Origin: Mycobacteriaceae bacterium
GTDB taxonomy: Bacteria; Actinomycetota; Actinomycetes; Mycobacteriales; Mycobacteriaceae
Length of the DNA stretch: 64,000 bases
NCBI GenBank assembly: GCA_028726465.1
Contig: JAQYQB010000017.1
Coordinates: forward strand, 40,557-104,556
Reading direction: 5' to 3'
In this document: one piece after another, positions 37,375 to 48,842 of the stretch
How the letters are laid out: every line of letters begins with the position of its first letter
Position numbering within the stretch: position 1 is the first letter of the stretch
Program-made: the position numbers and the translations under genes
The notes under the pieces: model-generated
Databases searched by the model: none
Told to the model about the DNA's origin: nothing
What the model saw: only the letters and a program-made list of their open reading frames with translations

Positions 37375-38235
37375 TTAGTAGATGAAGACCTTGTCACCAA
37401 TCTGCAGGTCGTTGAAGTAACGGATAGCAGCCTGGTCCGGCAGGCGGACGCAGCCAGCGGAGTCGTAGGCCGGGTCGCCCAGGTGGAAGGCGTGGCCGTT
37501 GTTGGTGAAGTAGATGGCGTAAGGCATCGGGGCGTTGTTGAACTCGTAGGAGATCTCGTCCTTGATCTTACGGTTGACGTGGAAGGTGCCACGCGGGGTC
37601 TCCTGGCCCGTCTTGCCCGGGGCCATGGACGGGGCGACGTAGGTGACATCGCCGTTCTTCTGCAGCCAGGTGCGGCGGCCGTCCAGGTCGACGCAGACGG
37701 CGGCGTCGGCCGGGCACGGGCCGCGGTTGAAGGCGTTGCGCTGGCGCTCCTGCTCCGCCTTGCGGGCAGCGGCTTCGGCGGCAGCCTTCTCGCGGGCGGC
37801 CTGCTCGGCCTGGGCGCGGGCGGCGGCCTCGCGGGCAGCCTTGGCCTCGGCCTGCTTCTGGGCCACCAGGCCCGGGAACAGAGCGTTCAGGACGTTGTCG
37901 ACGACCGGGCGCAGGGCGTTGGCGGCCTGCGGGTTGAGCTTGTTGACCTCGTTGAGCATCTGGTTGCGGGTGTTCCAGGCCTGCTCGCGGGCACCGCCGA
38001 AGAACTTGTCTGCTTCTTCCTGCACCTGCTTGGACAGCTGGTCGATGTTCGGCAGCTGGGAGCTGCCCTGGTTCAGCTGAACTTGGGAGGACAGTTGGGT
38101 CGGGTCCGGCATTTGCTGGGCGTGGGCGTTCGGCACGCCACCAATCAGGGTGACGGCCATGGCCACCGTGGCGGCCAGCGCTAAGGCGGCGCGACGGAAA
38201 GCCAGGGGGACGGCATTGAAGCGGAATTTCGACAT
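37375..38235 (-). CDS. Secreted L,D-transpeptidase (YkuD domain)
   Basis: 286 residues. Signal peptide (about 1-39, ending NAHAQQ), an Ala/Glu/Lys coiled-coil region (about 125-170, AKAAREAAARAQAEQAAREK) and a C-terminal YkuD domain with the catalytic motif HLGDPAYDSAGCVRLP (Cys near 262). Cross-links meso-diaminopimelate residues (3-3 links) or attaches proteins to peptidoglycan. Monocistronic, ended by its own terminator. Confidence 0.93.
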   Translation of the reverse strand: MSKFRFNAVPLAFRRAALALAATVAMAVTLIGGVPNAHAQQMPDPTQLSSQVQLNQGSSQLPNIDQLSKQVQEEADKFFGGAREQAWNTRNQMLNEVNKLNPQAANALRPVVDNVLNALFPGLVAQKQAEAKAAREAAARAQAEQAAREKAAAEAAARKAEQERQRNAFNRGPCPADAAVCVDLDGRRTWLQKNGDVTYVAPSMAPGKTGQETPRGTFHVNRKIKDEISYEFNNAPMPYAIYFTNNGHAFHLGDPAYDSAGCVRLPDQAAIRYFNDLQIGDKVFIY

Positions 38236-38388
38236 GCTGAAAATTATAGACCTCTGGCCGAGGAATTTCCCAGCCGGGCATGAACGTTACCAAATCGTAG
38301 CCGCGCACAGGCCTGTCCCGCCCGGCGTCGCCGCGCGCTCGCTGGGAGCTTTTGGAGTGTTTGGGGAGCTTGGCCCTAGGCAGCCGGG

Positions 38389-39192
38389 CTACTTGTCGTA
38401 GCGCGGGGTCAGGATGCGCGGGCCGTCGGCGGTGGCGGCGACGGTGTGCTCCCAGTGGGAGGTCAGCGAGCCGTCCTCGGTAATGACGGTCCAGTCGTCG
38501 TCCAGGACCACGGAGTCCTCGGTGCCCAGCGTGAGCATGGGCTCGATGGCCAGCACGGAGCCTTCCTGGATATAGGGCCCGCGGCCCGGGCGGCCCTCGT
38601 TGGCCAGGTAGGGCTCCTCGTGCATGGTGCAGCCGATGCCGTGGCCGCCGTAGCCGTCGACGATGAACAGCTCAACGCCGAATTTCTCCTCGGCGGCCCA
38701 GGTGGCCAGCTCGAGGGCGTGGGAGACGTCGGTCAGCCGGTTGCCCGGCACCATGGCCTTGAGCCCCTCGGACAGGACCCAGGCGGTGGCATCGTTCAGC
38801 TTGGTGGCCTCCGCGCTGACCTCGCCGACAGGGAAAGTCCAGGCGCTGTCGCCCACCCAGCCGTCGAGGGTGGCCCCGCAGTCGATGGAGACCAGGTCAC
38901 CTTCGGCCAGGATCGTCTCCTCATCCGGGATGCCGTGGACGATGACGTCGTTCACGGAGGCGCAGATGGAGCCCGGGAAGCCCTCGTAACCTTTGAAGGT
39001 GGGCTGAGCGCCGGCGCCGCGGATGAGTTCTTCCGCGACGGCGTCGAGTTCGAGGGTAGATACGCCTGGCGCCGCAGCCAAGCGCACGGCCTGCAGGGCG
39101 CGACCGACGATTTCGCCGGCCGCCTGCATGGCGTCGAGTTCACCCGGGGTGCGGGCGGGGATGCGTTTGCTGCGGCGCGAGAAGATGGAAAT
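38389..39192 (-). CDS. map: Methionine aminopeptidase, apparent ATT start
   Basis: 267 residues if it starts at ATT 39192 ([23 protein letters not shown]). Removes N-terminal methionine; the five metal ligands are present in [31 protein letters not shown] and HWEHTVAA. No ATG, GTG or TTG exists between the adk stop and the internal ATG 22 codons in, which would remove the family-conserved TPGELDAM segment. ATT is one base from ATG and lies 10 bases after the adk stop with a weak AGGTTAAG before it. Rare initiation or a sequence error are both possible. Confidence 0.9.
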   Translation of the reverse strand: MSIFSRRSKRIPARTPGELDAMQAAGEIVGRALQAVRLAAAPGVSTLELDAVAEELIRGAGAQPTFKGYEGFPGSICASVNDVIVHGIPDEETILAEGDLVSIDCGATLDGWVGDSAWTFPVGEVSAEATKLNDATAWVLSEGLKAMVPGNRLTDVSHALELATWAAEEKFGVELFIVDGYGGHGIGCTMHEEPYLANEGRPGRGPYIQEGSVLAIEPMLTLGTEDSVVLDDDWTVITEDGSLTSHWEHTVAATADGPRILTPRYDK

Positions 39193-39202
39193 GGCTCTTA
39201 AC

Positions 39203-41073
<1,871 letters not shown>

Positions 41074-41331
41074 TACACAATCCTCCTGGCCTACCGAGGG
41101 CGTGCGCAGAAAAATACCGCCCGCGTCTCACGCGTGCCGGTGCCCTTCTACTGCCTCGAGGTGGATACTCATTTGACCCGCTGGGCAACGCCAGGCCGCC
41201 GCCCGCGGCGCGCGCGGTAAAGGCAGCCTGGTTAGCCCTCCGGGTGGGATGAACAGTTTTGACCCCATTACCCTACCAGCCCCAAAAGCATTAGCCCCAA
41301 TAGCAGCGACCTAAACGCGATTAGGCTCGCC

Positions 41332-41997
41332 TTAGCCGGGCAGCTGGCGCTGCGCGAGATAGCGCAAGATGGCCTTGACCCGCCGGTTTTCCTCCGCCGG
41401 GTCCAAGCGCAGCTTCAGGAAGATATTGCTCACATGTTTGCCCACCGCCGCGGTCGATAGGAACAGCTGGTTCTCGATCTCCCGGTTCGACAGCCCGCAG
41501 GACATCAGCTCCAAGACCTCTCGCTCCCGCGGGGTGAGCTCGCCGATGCCGCTGCGCGCCGAGTTCATCAGCGCCTGCGCCACCGTGGGGTCGATGACCA
41601 CGCCGCCGGCGGCCACCGTGTCCAGGGACTTAAGGAAGTCCGCCACTTCCGACACCCGGTCCTTGAGCAGGTAGCCGGTCCCGCCGTCGGTGTTATCGAA
41701 AAGCTCCACGGCATAGGCCGGGGCCACGTACTGGCTCAAAACCACGACCGCCAGGCCGGGAAACTCCTGCCGTAGGCTCACCGCAGTCCGCAGGCCGTCG
41801 TCGGCCATGCGCGGCGGCATCCGCACGTCCGTGATTAAGACTTCGGGGAGTTGGCCGGCGGCGGCCAACTCACGCACCAGGCCGACCAGCTGGTCGGCGT
41901 CGCTAGCCTGGCCGACGACGCGGTGGCCGCGGCGCTCTAGCAGCCCGGCCACGCCCTCGCGCAGCAGCGCGGAATCATCCGCGATAACAATCCGCAT
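41332..41997 (-). CDS. LuxR/NarL-family response regulator
   Basis: 221 residues. Receiver domain with phospho-acceptor Asp57 (VLITDVRMPP) and C-terminal LuxR helix-turn-helix (LTPREREVLELMSCGLSNREIENQL). Start overlaps the kinase stop by one base. It probably acts on the inverted repeat between kinase and ABC genes. Confidence 0.93.
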   Translation of the reverse strand: MRIVIADDSALLREGVAGLLERRGHRVVGQASDADQLVGLVRELAAAGQLPEVLITDVRMPPRMADDGLRTAVSLRQEFPGLAVVVLSQYVAPAYAVELFDNTDGGTGYLLKDRVSEVADFLKSLDTVAAGGVVIDPTVAQALMNSARSGIGELTPREREVLELMSCGLSNREIENQLFLSTAAVGKHVSNIFLKLRLDPAEENRRVKAILRYLAQRQLPG

Positions 41998-42725
41998 TAT
42001 CCGATCCCCGTTTCTCCTCGTTCCAACAACAACGGAATGACCGCCGCCACCCGCGTGGGGCCGCCCGCCGGCGAGGTCAGCTCCAGCCTGCCGCCGAAAG
42101 CCGCCAGCCGCTCGCGCATCCCGGCCAGGCCACAGCCTGGAGTTAGCTCGGCCCCACCCGGGCCCTCGTCCACCACGGTGATGCGCAGGTTGGCGTCGGC
42201 GGTGACCAGGACACTGACCGCCGCGCCCGGGGCGTGCTTGGAGGCATTGGTCATGGCCTCGGTGGCGAAGAAATAGGCGGCCGCCAAAATGCTGGGTTGC
42301 AGATCCGGCAGCGGGTGCGGGGCGCGGACGGCGACGTGCGGGCCCAACCCCGCCGCGGCATCGTTCAGCGCGGCCACCAGCCCGCGGTCCGTGAGCACCT
42401 GCGGCTGGATGCCGCGGACGGTCGCGCGCAGGCTGGCCAGCCCGTTTTCGATGTCCTCCTTGGCCGCGCGCACCAGGTCTGCCTCGGTACCCTCCAGGTC
42501 CAGCAGGGCCTCGCCCAGCTTGATGGAGGCCGCCACGAGGTACTGCTGGGTGCCGTCGTGCAGATCCCGCTCTATGCGCTGGCGCTCGACTTCGTAGGCG
42601 TCCGCGATCGCCCGGCGGGCGCGGGTAAGCTCGGCCAAGCGCTGGGCTTGCGCCCGCTCTTGCGCGCGCTCGGTGGCGGCCGGGTTGAAGGCCGCGCGCG
42701 GGTTATGCTTCCACGGGAGTTTCAC
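41997..42725 (-). CDS. Soluble histidine kinase without sensor domain
   Basis: 242 residues from GTG 42725. HisKA_3 phospho-acceptor His56 (ERDLHDGTQQ), N-box Asn160 (ATEAMTNASKHA), G-box DEGPGG and GCGLAGMRER. There is no membrane segment or input domain, unlike most NarL-type kinases; the longer in-frame ORF upstream is antisense to the ABC ATPase gene. Kinases lacking input domains in BceS-like systems are triggered by the partner transporter, which fits the divergent ABC genes, but this one is wholly soluble. Confidence 0.88.
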   Translation of the reverse strand: MKLPWKHNPRAAFNPAATERAQERAQAQRLAELTRARRAIADAYEVERQRIERDLHDGTQQYLVAASIKLGEALLDLEGTEADLVRAAKEDIENGLASLRATVRGIQPQVLTDRGLVAALNDAAAGLGPHVAVRAPHPLPDLQPSILAAAYFFATEAMTNASKHAPGAAVSVLVTADANLRITVVDEGPGGAELTPGCGLAGMRERLAAFGGRLELTSPAGGPTRVAAVIPLLLERGETGIG

Positions 42726-42758
42726 ACTGACAGACTTTAACGCCTGCGCTTTCGGTGG

Positions 42759-42778
42759 GGGTAGGGCCAGCCCTACCC
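42759..42778. promoter_or_regulatory. Perfect inverted repeat, candidate regulator operator
   Basis: GGGTAGGGC-CA-GCCCTACCC, 9-bp perfect arms, in the 111-base gap between the kinase and the ABC genes. Size and symmetry fit a dimeric LuxR-type regulator. Confidence 0.65.
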
Positions 42779-42836
42779 GGAAATCTAGTTCCACCCCGCT
42801 TCTGCGCCGGCGTTTTCCTACGTTGAATAGGTAGAC

Positions 42837-43523
42837 ATGACCACCACACTGAAACTCAACGACGTCACCAAGAATTTTGGCGGCAACGATGTCCTCTCCG
42901 GCATCACCCTGGAGCTTTCCCCGGGTGAAACCGCCGCCATCATGGGCCCGTCCGGCTCCGGCAAGTCCACCCTTTTGCACTGCATGTCCGGGGTCCTGCT
43001 CCCCACCACCGGCCGCGTCCACTTCGGAACGACCGACCTGACCGAGCTCAACGACGGCGACCGCTCGCACCTGCGCCTTAGCTCCTTCGGCTTCGTCTTC
43101 CAGGACGGGCAACTCCTGCCGGAGCTGACCGCCGCGGAGAATATCGCTCTGCCGGCTACCCTGACCGGCACCTCCCGCCGGAAGGCCCGGCGCCGCGCCG
43201 TCCACCTGCTGGATCAGCTGGGCCTGGGCGAGTTCGCCGACCGCCGCCCCGGGCCTCTGTCCGGCGGGCAGGCCCAGCGCGTGGCCATCGCCCGCGCGCT
43301 GGCTACCGAGCCCGCGGTCATCTTCGCCGACGAGCCGACCGGGGCGCTCGACCAAGCCACCGGGCACGACGTCATGCAGATGCTGACGACCCTGGTGCGC
43401 CAGCAGGGCTCCACCCTGGTGCTGGTCACCCACGACGCGCAGGTGGCCGACTGGCTGGACCGGCGCATCGAGCTGCGCGACGGCATCATCCACGACGACC
43501 GCCAGCTGGGGGCCGCACGATGA
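42837..43523 (+). CDS. ABC transporter ATPase (MacB/LolD type)
   Basis: 228 residues. Walker A GPSGSGKST, signature LSGGQAQRVAIARAL, Walker B AVIFADEPTGALD. Pairs with an FtsX-type permease for peptide export or lipoprotein/antimicrobial removal. The stop overlaps the permease start by four bases. Start ATG 42837 has AGG only six bases before it. Confidence 0.94.
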   Translation: MTTTLKLNDVTKNFGGNDVLSGITLELSPGETAAIMGPSGSGKSTLLHCMSGVLLPTTGRVHFGTTDLTELNDGDRSHLRLSSFGFVFQDGQLLPELTAAENIALPATLTGTSRRKARRRAVHLLDQLGLGEFADRRPGPLSGGQAQRVAIARALATEPAVIFADEPTGALDQATGHDVMQMLTTLVRQQGSTLVLVTHDAQVADWLDRRIELRDGIIHDDRQLGAAR

Positions 43524-44985
43524 GCACTCCCACCGCCTCTCCGAGCTCCCGTCCCGCGCCGGTGCGCGCCTCCATCGGCGGCCTGGCGCTGCAGCTGTTC
43601 CGGGCCTCCGTGTCCTCGCGCTCCGGCACCGGCACCCTGACCCTGCTCTCGCTCGGCTCGCTGACGGTGGGCGCGACCATCGCCTTCCTCGTCGCCGGCG
43701 GGACGTACATGTTCTACCGCCGGGGCGAAAACGCTCACCTCCAGGCCGGCTTGGACACCTCCCAGCCGGGCATGGACGCGCACACTTGGACGGTCTTGGC
43801 CCTGATTGCTTGCGCCTTCCTCGTACCTGCCCTGTTTAGCCTCATCTCCCAGGCCGCCGTCACCAGCGCCGCCGGGAGGGAGCGGCGGCTGGCCGCCCTG
43901 CGGCTCATCGGGCTTAGCGCCCGCGACATCACCCGCATGACGGTCCTGGAGACGGGCATCAACGCGGTGGTCGGCACCGCGCTCGGGGCCTTGCTCAGCG
44001 CGCTGCTGGTCCCCGCCTTTGCCACCCTGACCTTTATGGGGGTTCCCCTCTCCCCGACCGAGCTCTACCTGCCGTGGTGGGGCTACCTGGCCGTCGGCTC
44101 CGCTCTCATCGTCCTCGCGCTAGCCGCCGCCCTGGCCGGCATGCAGCGGGTCGCGGTGAGCCCGCTAGGGGTAGCCCGCCGCCAGATGCCCCGCGCCCTG
44201 CGCTGGTGGCGCCCCGCGCCCTGCGCTGGTGGCGCGCCGTGGCCTTCCTGGTGCTCGCCGTCGGCCTGCTGGTAGGAGTCAATCAGTTCGACTTTTTTGC
44301 CAGCCTGGGGGCTATGCTCGCCATCGCCGCTTTTCTCTTTCTGCTCATCGGCACTCTGAGCCTCATCGCCCCGCTCTTCCTCCAGGTCAGCGCCTGGGTG
44401 GCGGGTATGTTGGGCTCTAATGCAAACTTCATCGCCTCCCGCCGCGTGGCCACTGGGGCCCGGGCGGCCTGGCGGCGGGTCGCCCCGAGCGCGCTCTTCG
44501 GCCTCTTGGCCGGGTATATGATCGTCTCCCCCTTCGGCGACGACGACCTGAGCCAGTCGCTGCGGGAGAACCCGGAGACCTCCATCATTTTCCACGACGT
44601 CTTTACCGGGATCATCCTGACCATCTCCTTCGGCTTCTGCATCACGGCGATGTCCATCCTGCAGGGCCAGGCGCACGAGGTCTTCGCCAACGCTGACCTG
44701 ACCCGCAGCCTCCGGCTGATGGGGCTGCGCCCGGGCTTCCTCACCCGCGTGGCCGCCTACGAGATCTTCGCACCCCTCGTCTCCGTCAGCCTCCTCGGAT
44801 TTGCCTGGGGCGCTCTCCTCGGCCTGGTGATGCTCTACAGCAGCGGGGATCTGGAGATCGCCCCGCGCCTGGCTAACGCCGGGCTCCTGCTGGGCGCCGG
44901 CTGGCTGGTCGTGGCCGTGGCTTTTATCGCCGTTATCCCCCTTCGGAATCGGGTAGCCCGCCACGCCACCCGCAAAAACGACTAG
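43520..44985 (+). pseudogene. FtsX-type ABC permease split by a 23-bp duplication
   Basis: The first part (from ATG 43520) codes four hydrophobic segments and runs normally to RRQMPRALRWWR, then shifts frame and stops at 44275. The rest is open in another frame from APRALRWWRAVAFLVL to 44985. A 23-base unit is present twice in tandem at 44189-44211 and 44212-44234; removing one copy restores one frame and a 480-residue FtsX-like protein. It is therefore a recent frameshift, a reversible (slippage) switch, or an assembly error. If real, the ABC exporter is inactive. Confidence 0.88.
44189..44234 (+). repeat. Perfect 23-bp tandem duplication
   Basis: Two identical adjacent 23-base copies (44189-44211, 44212-44234). 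23 is not a multiple of three, so it shifts the permease frame. Confidence 0.97.
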
Positions 44986-45033
44986 GGTGGCTGCTTAGAC
45001 AACCGTTAGCCGTTAAAGGAAGGAATTCTATCT

Positions 45034-45201
45034 ATGGCTACCACTAAGTTTCAGCCCACCCGCCGCCTGGCGGCCGTCGCCCTGACCGCGCTGCTCGCCG
45101 TGGGCGGCGCCACCGCCTGCGACGACTCTTCGCGCAGCGAGAACGAGCACGACGTCTCCTCCACCGAGCCGTCCGCGCCGGCCTCCGAAGAATCCAAGTA
45201 A
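45034..45201 (+). CDS. Tiny putative lipoprotein
   Basis: 55 residues: MATTKFQPTRRLAAVALTAL, a hydrophobic core ending GGATAC, then a polar Ser/Glu tail. The Cys at residue 29 after ATA could be lipidated although the lipobox is not ideal. AAGGAAGG precedes the ATG, 48 bases after the permease, in the same direction, so it may belong to the ABC unit. Confidence 0.65.
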   Translation: MATTKFQPTRRLAAVALTALLAVGGATACDDSSRSENEHDVSSTEPSAPASEESK

Positions 45202-45271
45202 CCTAGCGCGCCGCTCACCTGGCGCTTGCCGCTCCAACGCGTTGAGCGCTCGAGTGGCATACAACGCATAG

Positions 45272-45325
45272 AAAAATCCCACCGCCGGTCTCCCTCAAGC
45301 GGGAACCCGGCGGTGGGATTTTATT
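45272..45325. terminator. Bidirectional terminator between the lipoprotein and rplO
   Basis: 15-bp perfect arms 45274-45288 and 45307-45321 with T runs on both strands. Ends the spc operon after rplO. Confidence 0.92.
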
Positions 45326-45344
45326 TAGTAGGTCTTAAAAAGAC

Positions 45345-45794
45345 TTACTTGGTCGCGGTGGTGGAGCCACCGGCGGCCTCGATCTTCTCCACAGCGGACT
45401 TGGAGAACTTGTCAGCGGTGACGTTCAGCTTGACGCTGATTTCACCGTTGCCCAGGACCTTGACCGGCTGCTTAGCGCGGACCAGGCCGGCGGAGACGAT
45501 GTCTGCGACAGTGACGTCGCCGCCGTTCGGGAAGGCCTTGGCCAGGTCGGACACGTTGACCACCTGGTAATCGACCTTGTTCGGGTTGCGGAAGCCCTTG
45601 AGCTTCGGCAGACGCATGTGGATGGGCATTTGGCCACCCTCGAAAGCGGCCGAAACCTGCTTACGTGCCTTAGTACCCTTGGTACCGCGGCCGGCGGTCT
45701 TACCCTTGGAAGCTTCACCGCGGCCGACGCGGGTCTTAGCCTTGTTTGCACCCTTGGAAGGGCGCAGATCGTGCAGCTTGATGATATCAGCCAT
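45345..45794 (-). CDS. rplO: 50S ribosomal protein L15
   Basis: 149 residues; [23 protein letters not shown] start and Gly-rich region typical. Last gene of the spc operon here. Confidence 0.98.
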   Translation of the reverse strand: MADIIKLHDLRPSKGANKAKTRVGRGEASKGKTAGRGTKGTKARKQVSAAFEGGQMPIHMRLPKLKGFRNPNKVDYQVVNVSDLAKAFPNGGDVTVADIVSAGLVRAKQPVKVLGNGEISVKLNVTADKFSKSAVEKIEAAGGSTTATK

Positions 45795-45801
45795 GATTTA
45801 T

Positions 45802-45987
45802 CTACTCCCCTGCCACTTCTTCAACGGTGACCAGGTGACGCACCTTGTTAACCATGCCGCGGATGACCGGGGTGTCCTGCTTAACGACGGACTGACCGAT
45901 CCGCTTGAGGCCCAGGGCCTCAATGTTGGCGCGGTGGTTCGGCTTGGTGCCCACCAGGCCCTTAATTTGAGTAATCTTCAGAGCCAT
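45802..45987 (-). CDS. rpmD: 50S ribosomal protein L30
   Basis: 61 residues, [20 protein letters not shown]; complete. Seven bases before rplO. Confidence 0.98.
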   Translation of the reverse strand: MALKITQIKGLVGTKPNHRANIEALGLKRIGQSVVKQDTPVIRGMVNKVRHLVTVEEVAGE

Positions 45988-45990
45988 TGT

Positions 45991-46611
45991 TTATGCCTCC
46001 TGACCTGCGCGACGGCGCAGCATACGGGCCGGGGTGACCTCCTCGACGGACTTGCCGCGGCGAGCGGCAACTTCCTCGGGGCGGACCAGCTGCTTGAGGC
46101 CGTCCACGGTAGCACGGACGACGTTGAGGGCGTTGTCGGAGCCCAGGGACTTCGACAGGATGTCCTGCACGCCGGCGCACTCAAGCACCGGGCGGGCAGC
46201 GCCACCAGCGATTACACCGGTACCGGGGGCGGCCGGCTTCATCATGACGATGCCGGCGGCGTCGCGGCCCTCGACCGGGTGGGTGATGGTGCCAGCGATC
46301 ATCGGGACGCGGAAGAAGTTCTTGCGAGCTTCCTCGGCACCCTTCTGGATGGCGGCCGGGACTTCCTTGGCCTTGCCGTAGCCGACGCCGACCATGCCCT
46401 GGCCGTCGCCAACGACCACGAGAGCGGTGAACGACATGTTGCGGCCACCCTTGACGGTCTTGGAGACGCGGTTGATGGTCACAACGCGCTCGATGTACTT
46501 ATCGCGCTCGTTGTCCTGGTTACGACGATCGTTGCGGCGGTTGTGGCCACCGCGGTTGTTGTTCTTGTTCTCGGCGGAGCGTCCGCCGTCACGCTGTTCA
46601 CGGTCCGACAT
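45991..46611 (-). CDS. rpsE: 30S ribosomal protein S5
   Basis: 206 residues. The core [27 protein letters not shown] is standard; an Asn/Arg-rich N-terminal extension of about 35 residues precedes it. Decoding-fidelity protein. Confidence 0.98.
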   Translation of the reverse strand: MSDREQRDGGRSAENKNNNRGGHNRRNDRRNQDNERDKYIERVVTINRVSKTVKGGRNMSFTALVVVGDGQGMVGVGYGKAKEVPAAIQKGAEEARKNFFRVPMIAGTITHPVEGRDAAGIVMMKPAAPGTGVIAGGAARPVLECAGVQDILSKSLGSDNALNVVRATVDGLKQLVRPEEVAARRGKSVEEVTPARMLRRRAGQEA

Positions 46612-46645
46612 TAGGCGTTCCTTCCGTTGATGTTTCCGTTGACCA

Positions 46646-47047
46646 TTAGAACTTCAGACCGCCTTCACGTGCGGCCTCAGCCAGAGCTGCGACGCGACCG
46701 TGGTACTTGTAACCACCGCGGTCGAAGACAACCTGCTCGATGCCAGCTGCCTTGGCGCGCTCTGCGATCAGCTCGCCCACCTTGGAAGCCTTAGCCTTCT
46801 TGTCGCCCTCGAGGGCGCGGATGTCCGCTTCCATGGTGGACGCGGAGACCAAGGTGTGGCCCGCCAGGTCGTCGATGACCTGGACGTGCATGTGGCGGGA
46901 AGAGCGGTGGAGAACCAGACGCGGTGCCTCCGGGGTACCGCGCAGGGTCTTGCGGATACGGAAGTGACGGCGGGCGCGTGCCTCGCGACGACGGCTAGAG
47001 ATGTCCTTGCCGACTGGAGTGCGCTTGTTGTTTTCAGTGTTTGCCAT
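46646..47047 (-). CDS. rplR: 50S ribosomal protein L18
   Basis: 133 residues; 5S rRNA binder with [19 protein letters not shown] and [15 protein letters not shown] motifs. Confidence 0.98.
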   Translation of the reverse strand: MANTENNKRTPVGKDISSRRREARARRHFRIRKTLRGTPEAPRLVLHRSSRHMHVQVIDDLAGHTLVSASTMEADIRALEGDKKAKASKVGELIAERAKAAGIEQVVFDRGGYKYHGRVAALAEAAREGGLKF

Positions 47048-47050
47048 TGC

Positions 47051-47587
47051 TTACTTACCCGTCTTTCCGACCTTGCGGCGGATCTGCTCGCCTTCGTAAC
47101 GAATGCCCTTGCCCTTGTAAGGATCGTCCTTACGCAGGCGGCGGATGTTCGCGGCGATCTGTCCGACAGCTTGCTTGTCAATGCCAGTGATGGAGAACTT
47201 GGTGGCGCCATCAGTTGCGAAGCTGATGCCCTCCGGAGCCTCAATGAGGATCGGGTGGGAGTAGCCCAAGTTGAACTCCAGGTTCGAACCCTTCTGCTGA
47301 ACGCGGTAGCCGACACCGAAGATTTCCATCTTGATGGTGTAGCCATCGGTCACGCCGATGACGGCGTTGTTGATGAGGGAACGAGACAGGCCGTGCAGGG
47401 CACGGTGCTTGCGGTGATCATCCGGGCGGGAAACGCGGATCTCGTTGTCCTCCACGGCGACGGTGATCGGCTCCGGAACCTCGACGGTCAGGGTGCCCTT
47501 CGGGCCCTTAACCTCGATGGTCTGTCCGTTGATCTTGGTTTCGACGCCGCTCTTAACGGCGATGGGTGCTAGACCGACTCGAGACAT
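47051..47587 (-). CDS. rplF: 50S ribosomal protein L6
   Basis: 178 residues; [15 protein letters not shown] start, C-terminal [25 protein letters not shown] complete. Confidence 0.98.
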   Translation of the reverse strand: MSRVGLAPIAVKSGVETKINGQTIEVKGPKGTLTVEVPEPITVAVEDNEIRVSRPDDHRKHRALHGLSRSLINNAVIGVTDGYTIKMEIFGVGYRVQQKGSNLEFNLGYSHPILIEAPEGISFATDGATKFSITGIDKQAVGQIAANIRRLRKDDPYKGKGIRYEGEQIRRKVGKTGK

Positions 47588-47601
47588 GTGTCATACCTCC
47601 C

Positions 47602-47985
47602 TTACCAGACGTAGGCGAGAACTTCTCCGCCTACGCCCTTCTCCTGAGCCTGACGATCGGTCAGCAGACCGTGGGACGTGGAGATGATAGCCACGCCCAG
47701 GCCGCCAAGGACCTTCGGCAGGTTGGTGGACTTTGCATACACACGCAGACCCGGCTTAGACACGCGGCGCAGACCGGACAGGGAGCGCTCACGGTTGTTG
47801 TACTTAAGCTCGAGGGACAGCTCGCGGTCCTCGACAGAGTAGTCAGCGATGTAGCCTTCCTGCTTCAAGATCTCAGCGATGTTGACCTTGATCTTGGAGG
47901 TCGGCATCGACACGGTGTCGTGGTGCGCATGGTTTGCGTTGCGCACGCGCGACAGCATGTCGGCGATAGGATCAGTCATGGTCAT
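47602..47985 (-). CDS. rpsH: 30S ribosomal protein S8
   Basis: 127 residues; [26 protein letters not shown] 47985 is preferred over an upstream reading that gives a non-family extension. It is the first gene of this part of the spc operon, cut off from rplE by about 5.4 kb of other genes. Confidence 0.97.
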   Translation of the reverse strand: MTMTDPIADMLSRVRNANHAHHDTVSMPTSKIKVNIAEILKQEGYIADYSVEDRELSLELKYNNRERSLSGLRRVSKPGLRVYAKSTNLPKVLGGLGVAIISTSHGLLTDRQAQEKGVGGEVLAYVW

Positions 47986-48485
47986 GGTTAAACGACCGTT
48001 ACCTTTCTCGTTGCGGTTCCCATCCCAGCCGCGCGACAGGCAGAGACTGCCTGCCCGTTCGACTGGACTCACCACGCGCGTTTTCCGTGTGATTTCGGGC
48101 TACTCACGCTCCCCGCGGTCAATACCGCGAGGCGCTCGCCACCCTTTGATACAGACACGGTCCGCTTTATCGGCGAGGGGCCTACAACAAAGTTGATGTT
48201 CAATTCTTACCTGGAAGGCGCCGAAAAAATCACGGCTCCGCAGGACCCTTTGGGTACTGCCGCGCAGGTCAGGGGTTCAAAACCCCCGACGGACGCTATT
48301 CCAACGGGTCAGTGTACCCAACCAGCAGGGCGTTTGTAAAATTTCTACTGCTCACGACTTCTTCGCCGCCCGCGGGGCTTTCCCGCACCCCTTCCGCCGC
48401 CCCACCGCAGAATCCAATCAGGCTCCCCCTTGCCTATTCACCAGCATCAACGCCTCCTTTTGCGCGGGGGCCTAAACTGGGTCCC
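47986..48485. other. 500-base gap holding the rpsH leader and the DUF6457 promoter
   Basis: No ORF. Minus strand: a TAAGAAT -10-like sequence near 48195-48215 could start a long rpsH leader with inverted segments around 48100-48130. 48261-48290 resembles the 3' half of a tRNA (see findings). Plus strand: TAAACT at 48473-48478 serves the next gene. Confidence 0.5.
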
Positions 48486-48486
48486 A
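48473..48486 (+). promoter_or_regulatory. -10 box for leaderless DUF6457 gene
   Basis: TAAACT (48473-48478) seven bases before ATG 48486 with no ribosome site. Confidence 0.5.
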
Positions 48487-48758
48487 TGTCTGATGATGCG
48501 AAGAAGATCGATAACAACAAGGAACCCATGCAGTCCGCCCACGCCTGGCTGGTCGAGGCCGCCGGCCACCTGGGCCTCGACCAGGCGGATGCCACCGCCC
48601 TGACCAAGGGATTGCTCGACCTGACCGCCGACGTCGCCCACAACCGCTCCCGCCCGGCCGCACCGCTAACCGCGTTCCTGGTGGGCCTGGCCTCTAAAGA
48701 CACCGACGAGGCCCGCCAGCACATCGAGAAGCTGCGCGCCCAGATCGCCGAGCAGTAG
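48486..48758 (+). CDS. DUF6457 protein, molybdenum cofactor linked
   Basis: 90 residues, all helical, AHAWLVEAAGHLGLDQADATALTKGLLDLTADVAHNRSRPAAPLTAFLVG. This domain is found alone or fused to MobA in actinobacteria, suggesting a role in molybdopterin guanine dinucleotide maturation. It lies 84 bases before fdhD in the same direction. Confidence 0.82.
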   Translation: MSDDAKKIDNNKEPMQSAHAWLVEAAGHLGLDQADATALTKGLLDLTADVAHNRSRPAAPLTAFLVGLASKDTDEARQHIEKLRAQIAEQ

Positions 48759-48842
48759 CAACCCGGCCGCCGCGGCCAAGCCCACAGCAAGCCAGATCAG
48801 AGAGACCCCAGGTCAGAAAGACCACCCAGACCAGGAGGATTA

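Noticed and set aside
42725-43493. N-terminal extension of the histidine kinase
   Set aside because: It is antisense to the ABC ATPase gene; GTG 42725 starts the conserved part.
43520-44985. Two separate permease genes
   Set aside because: The second frame has no start signal of its own and is continuous with the first after removing one copy of the duplication.
48240-48300. Intact tRNA gene (including selenocysteine tRNA near fdhD)
   Set aside because: T arm only; no acceptor stem partner, D arm or anticodon arm in either direction.
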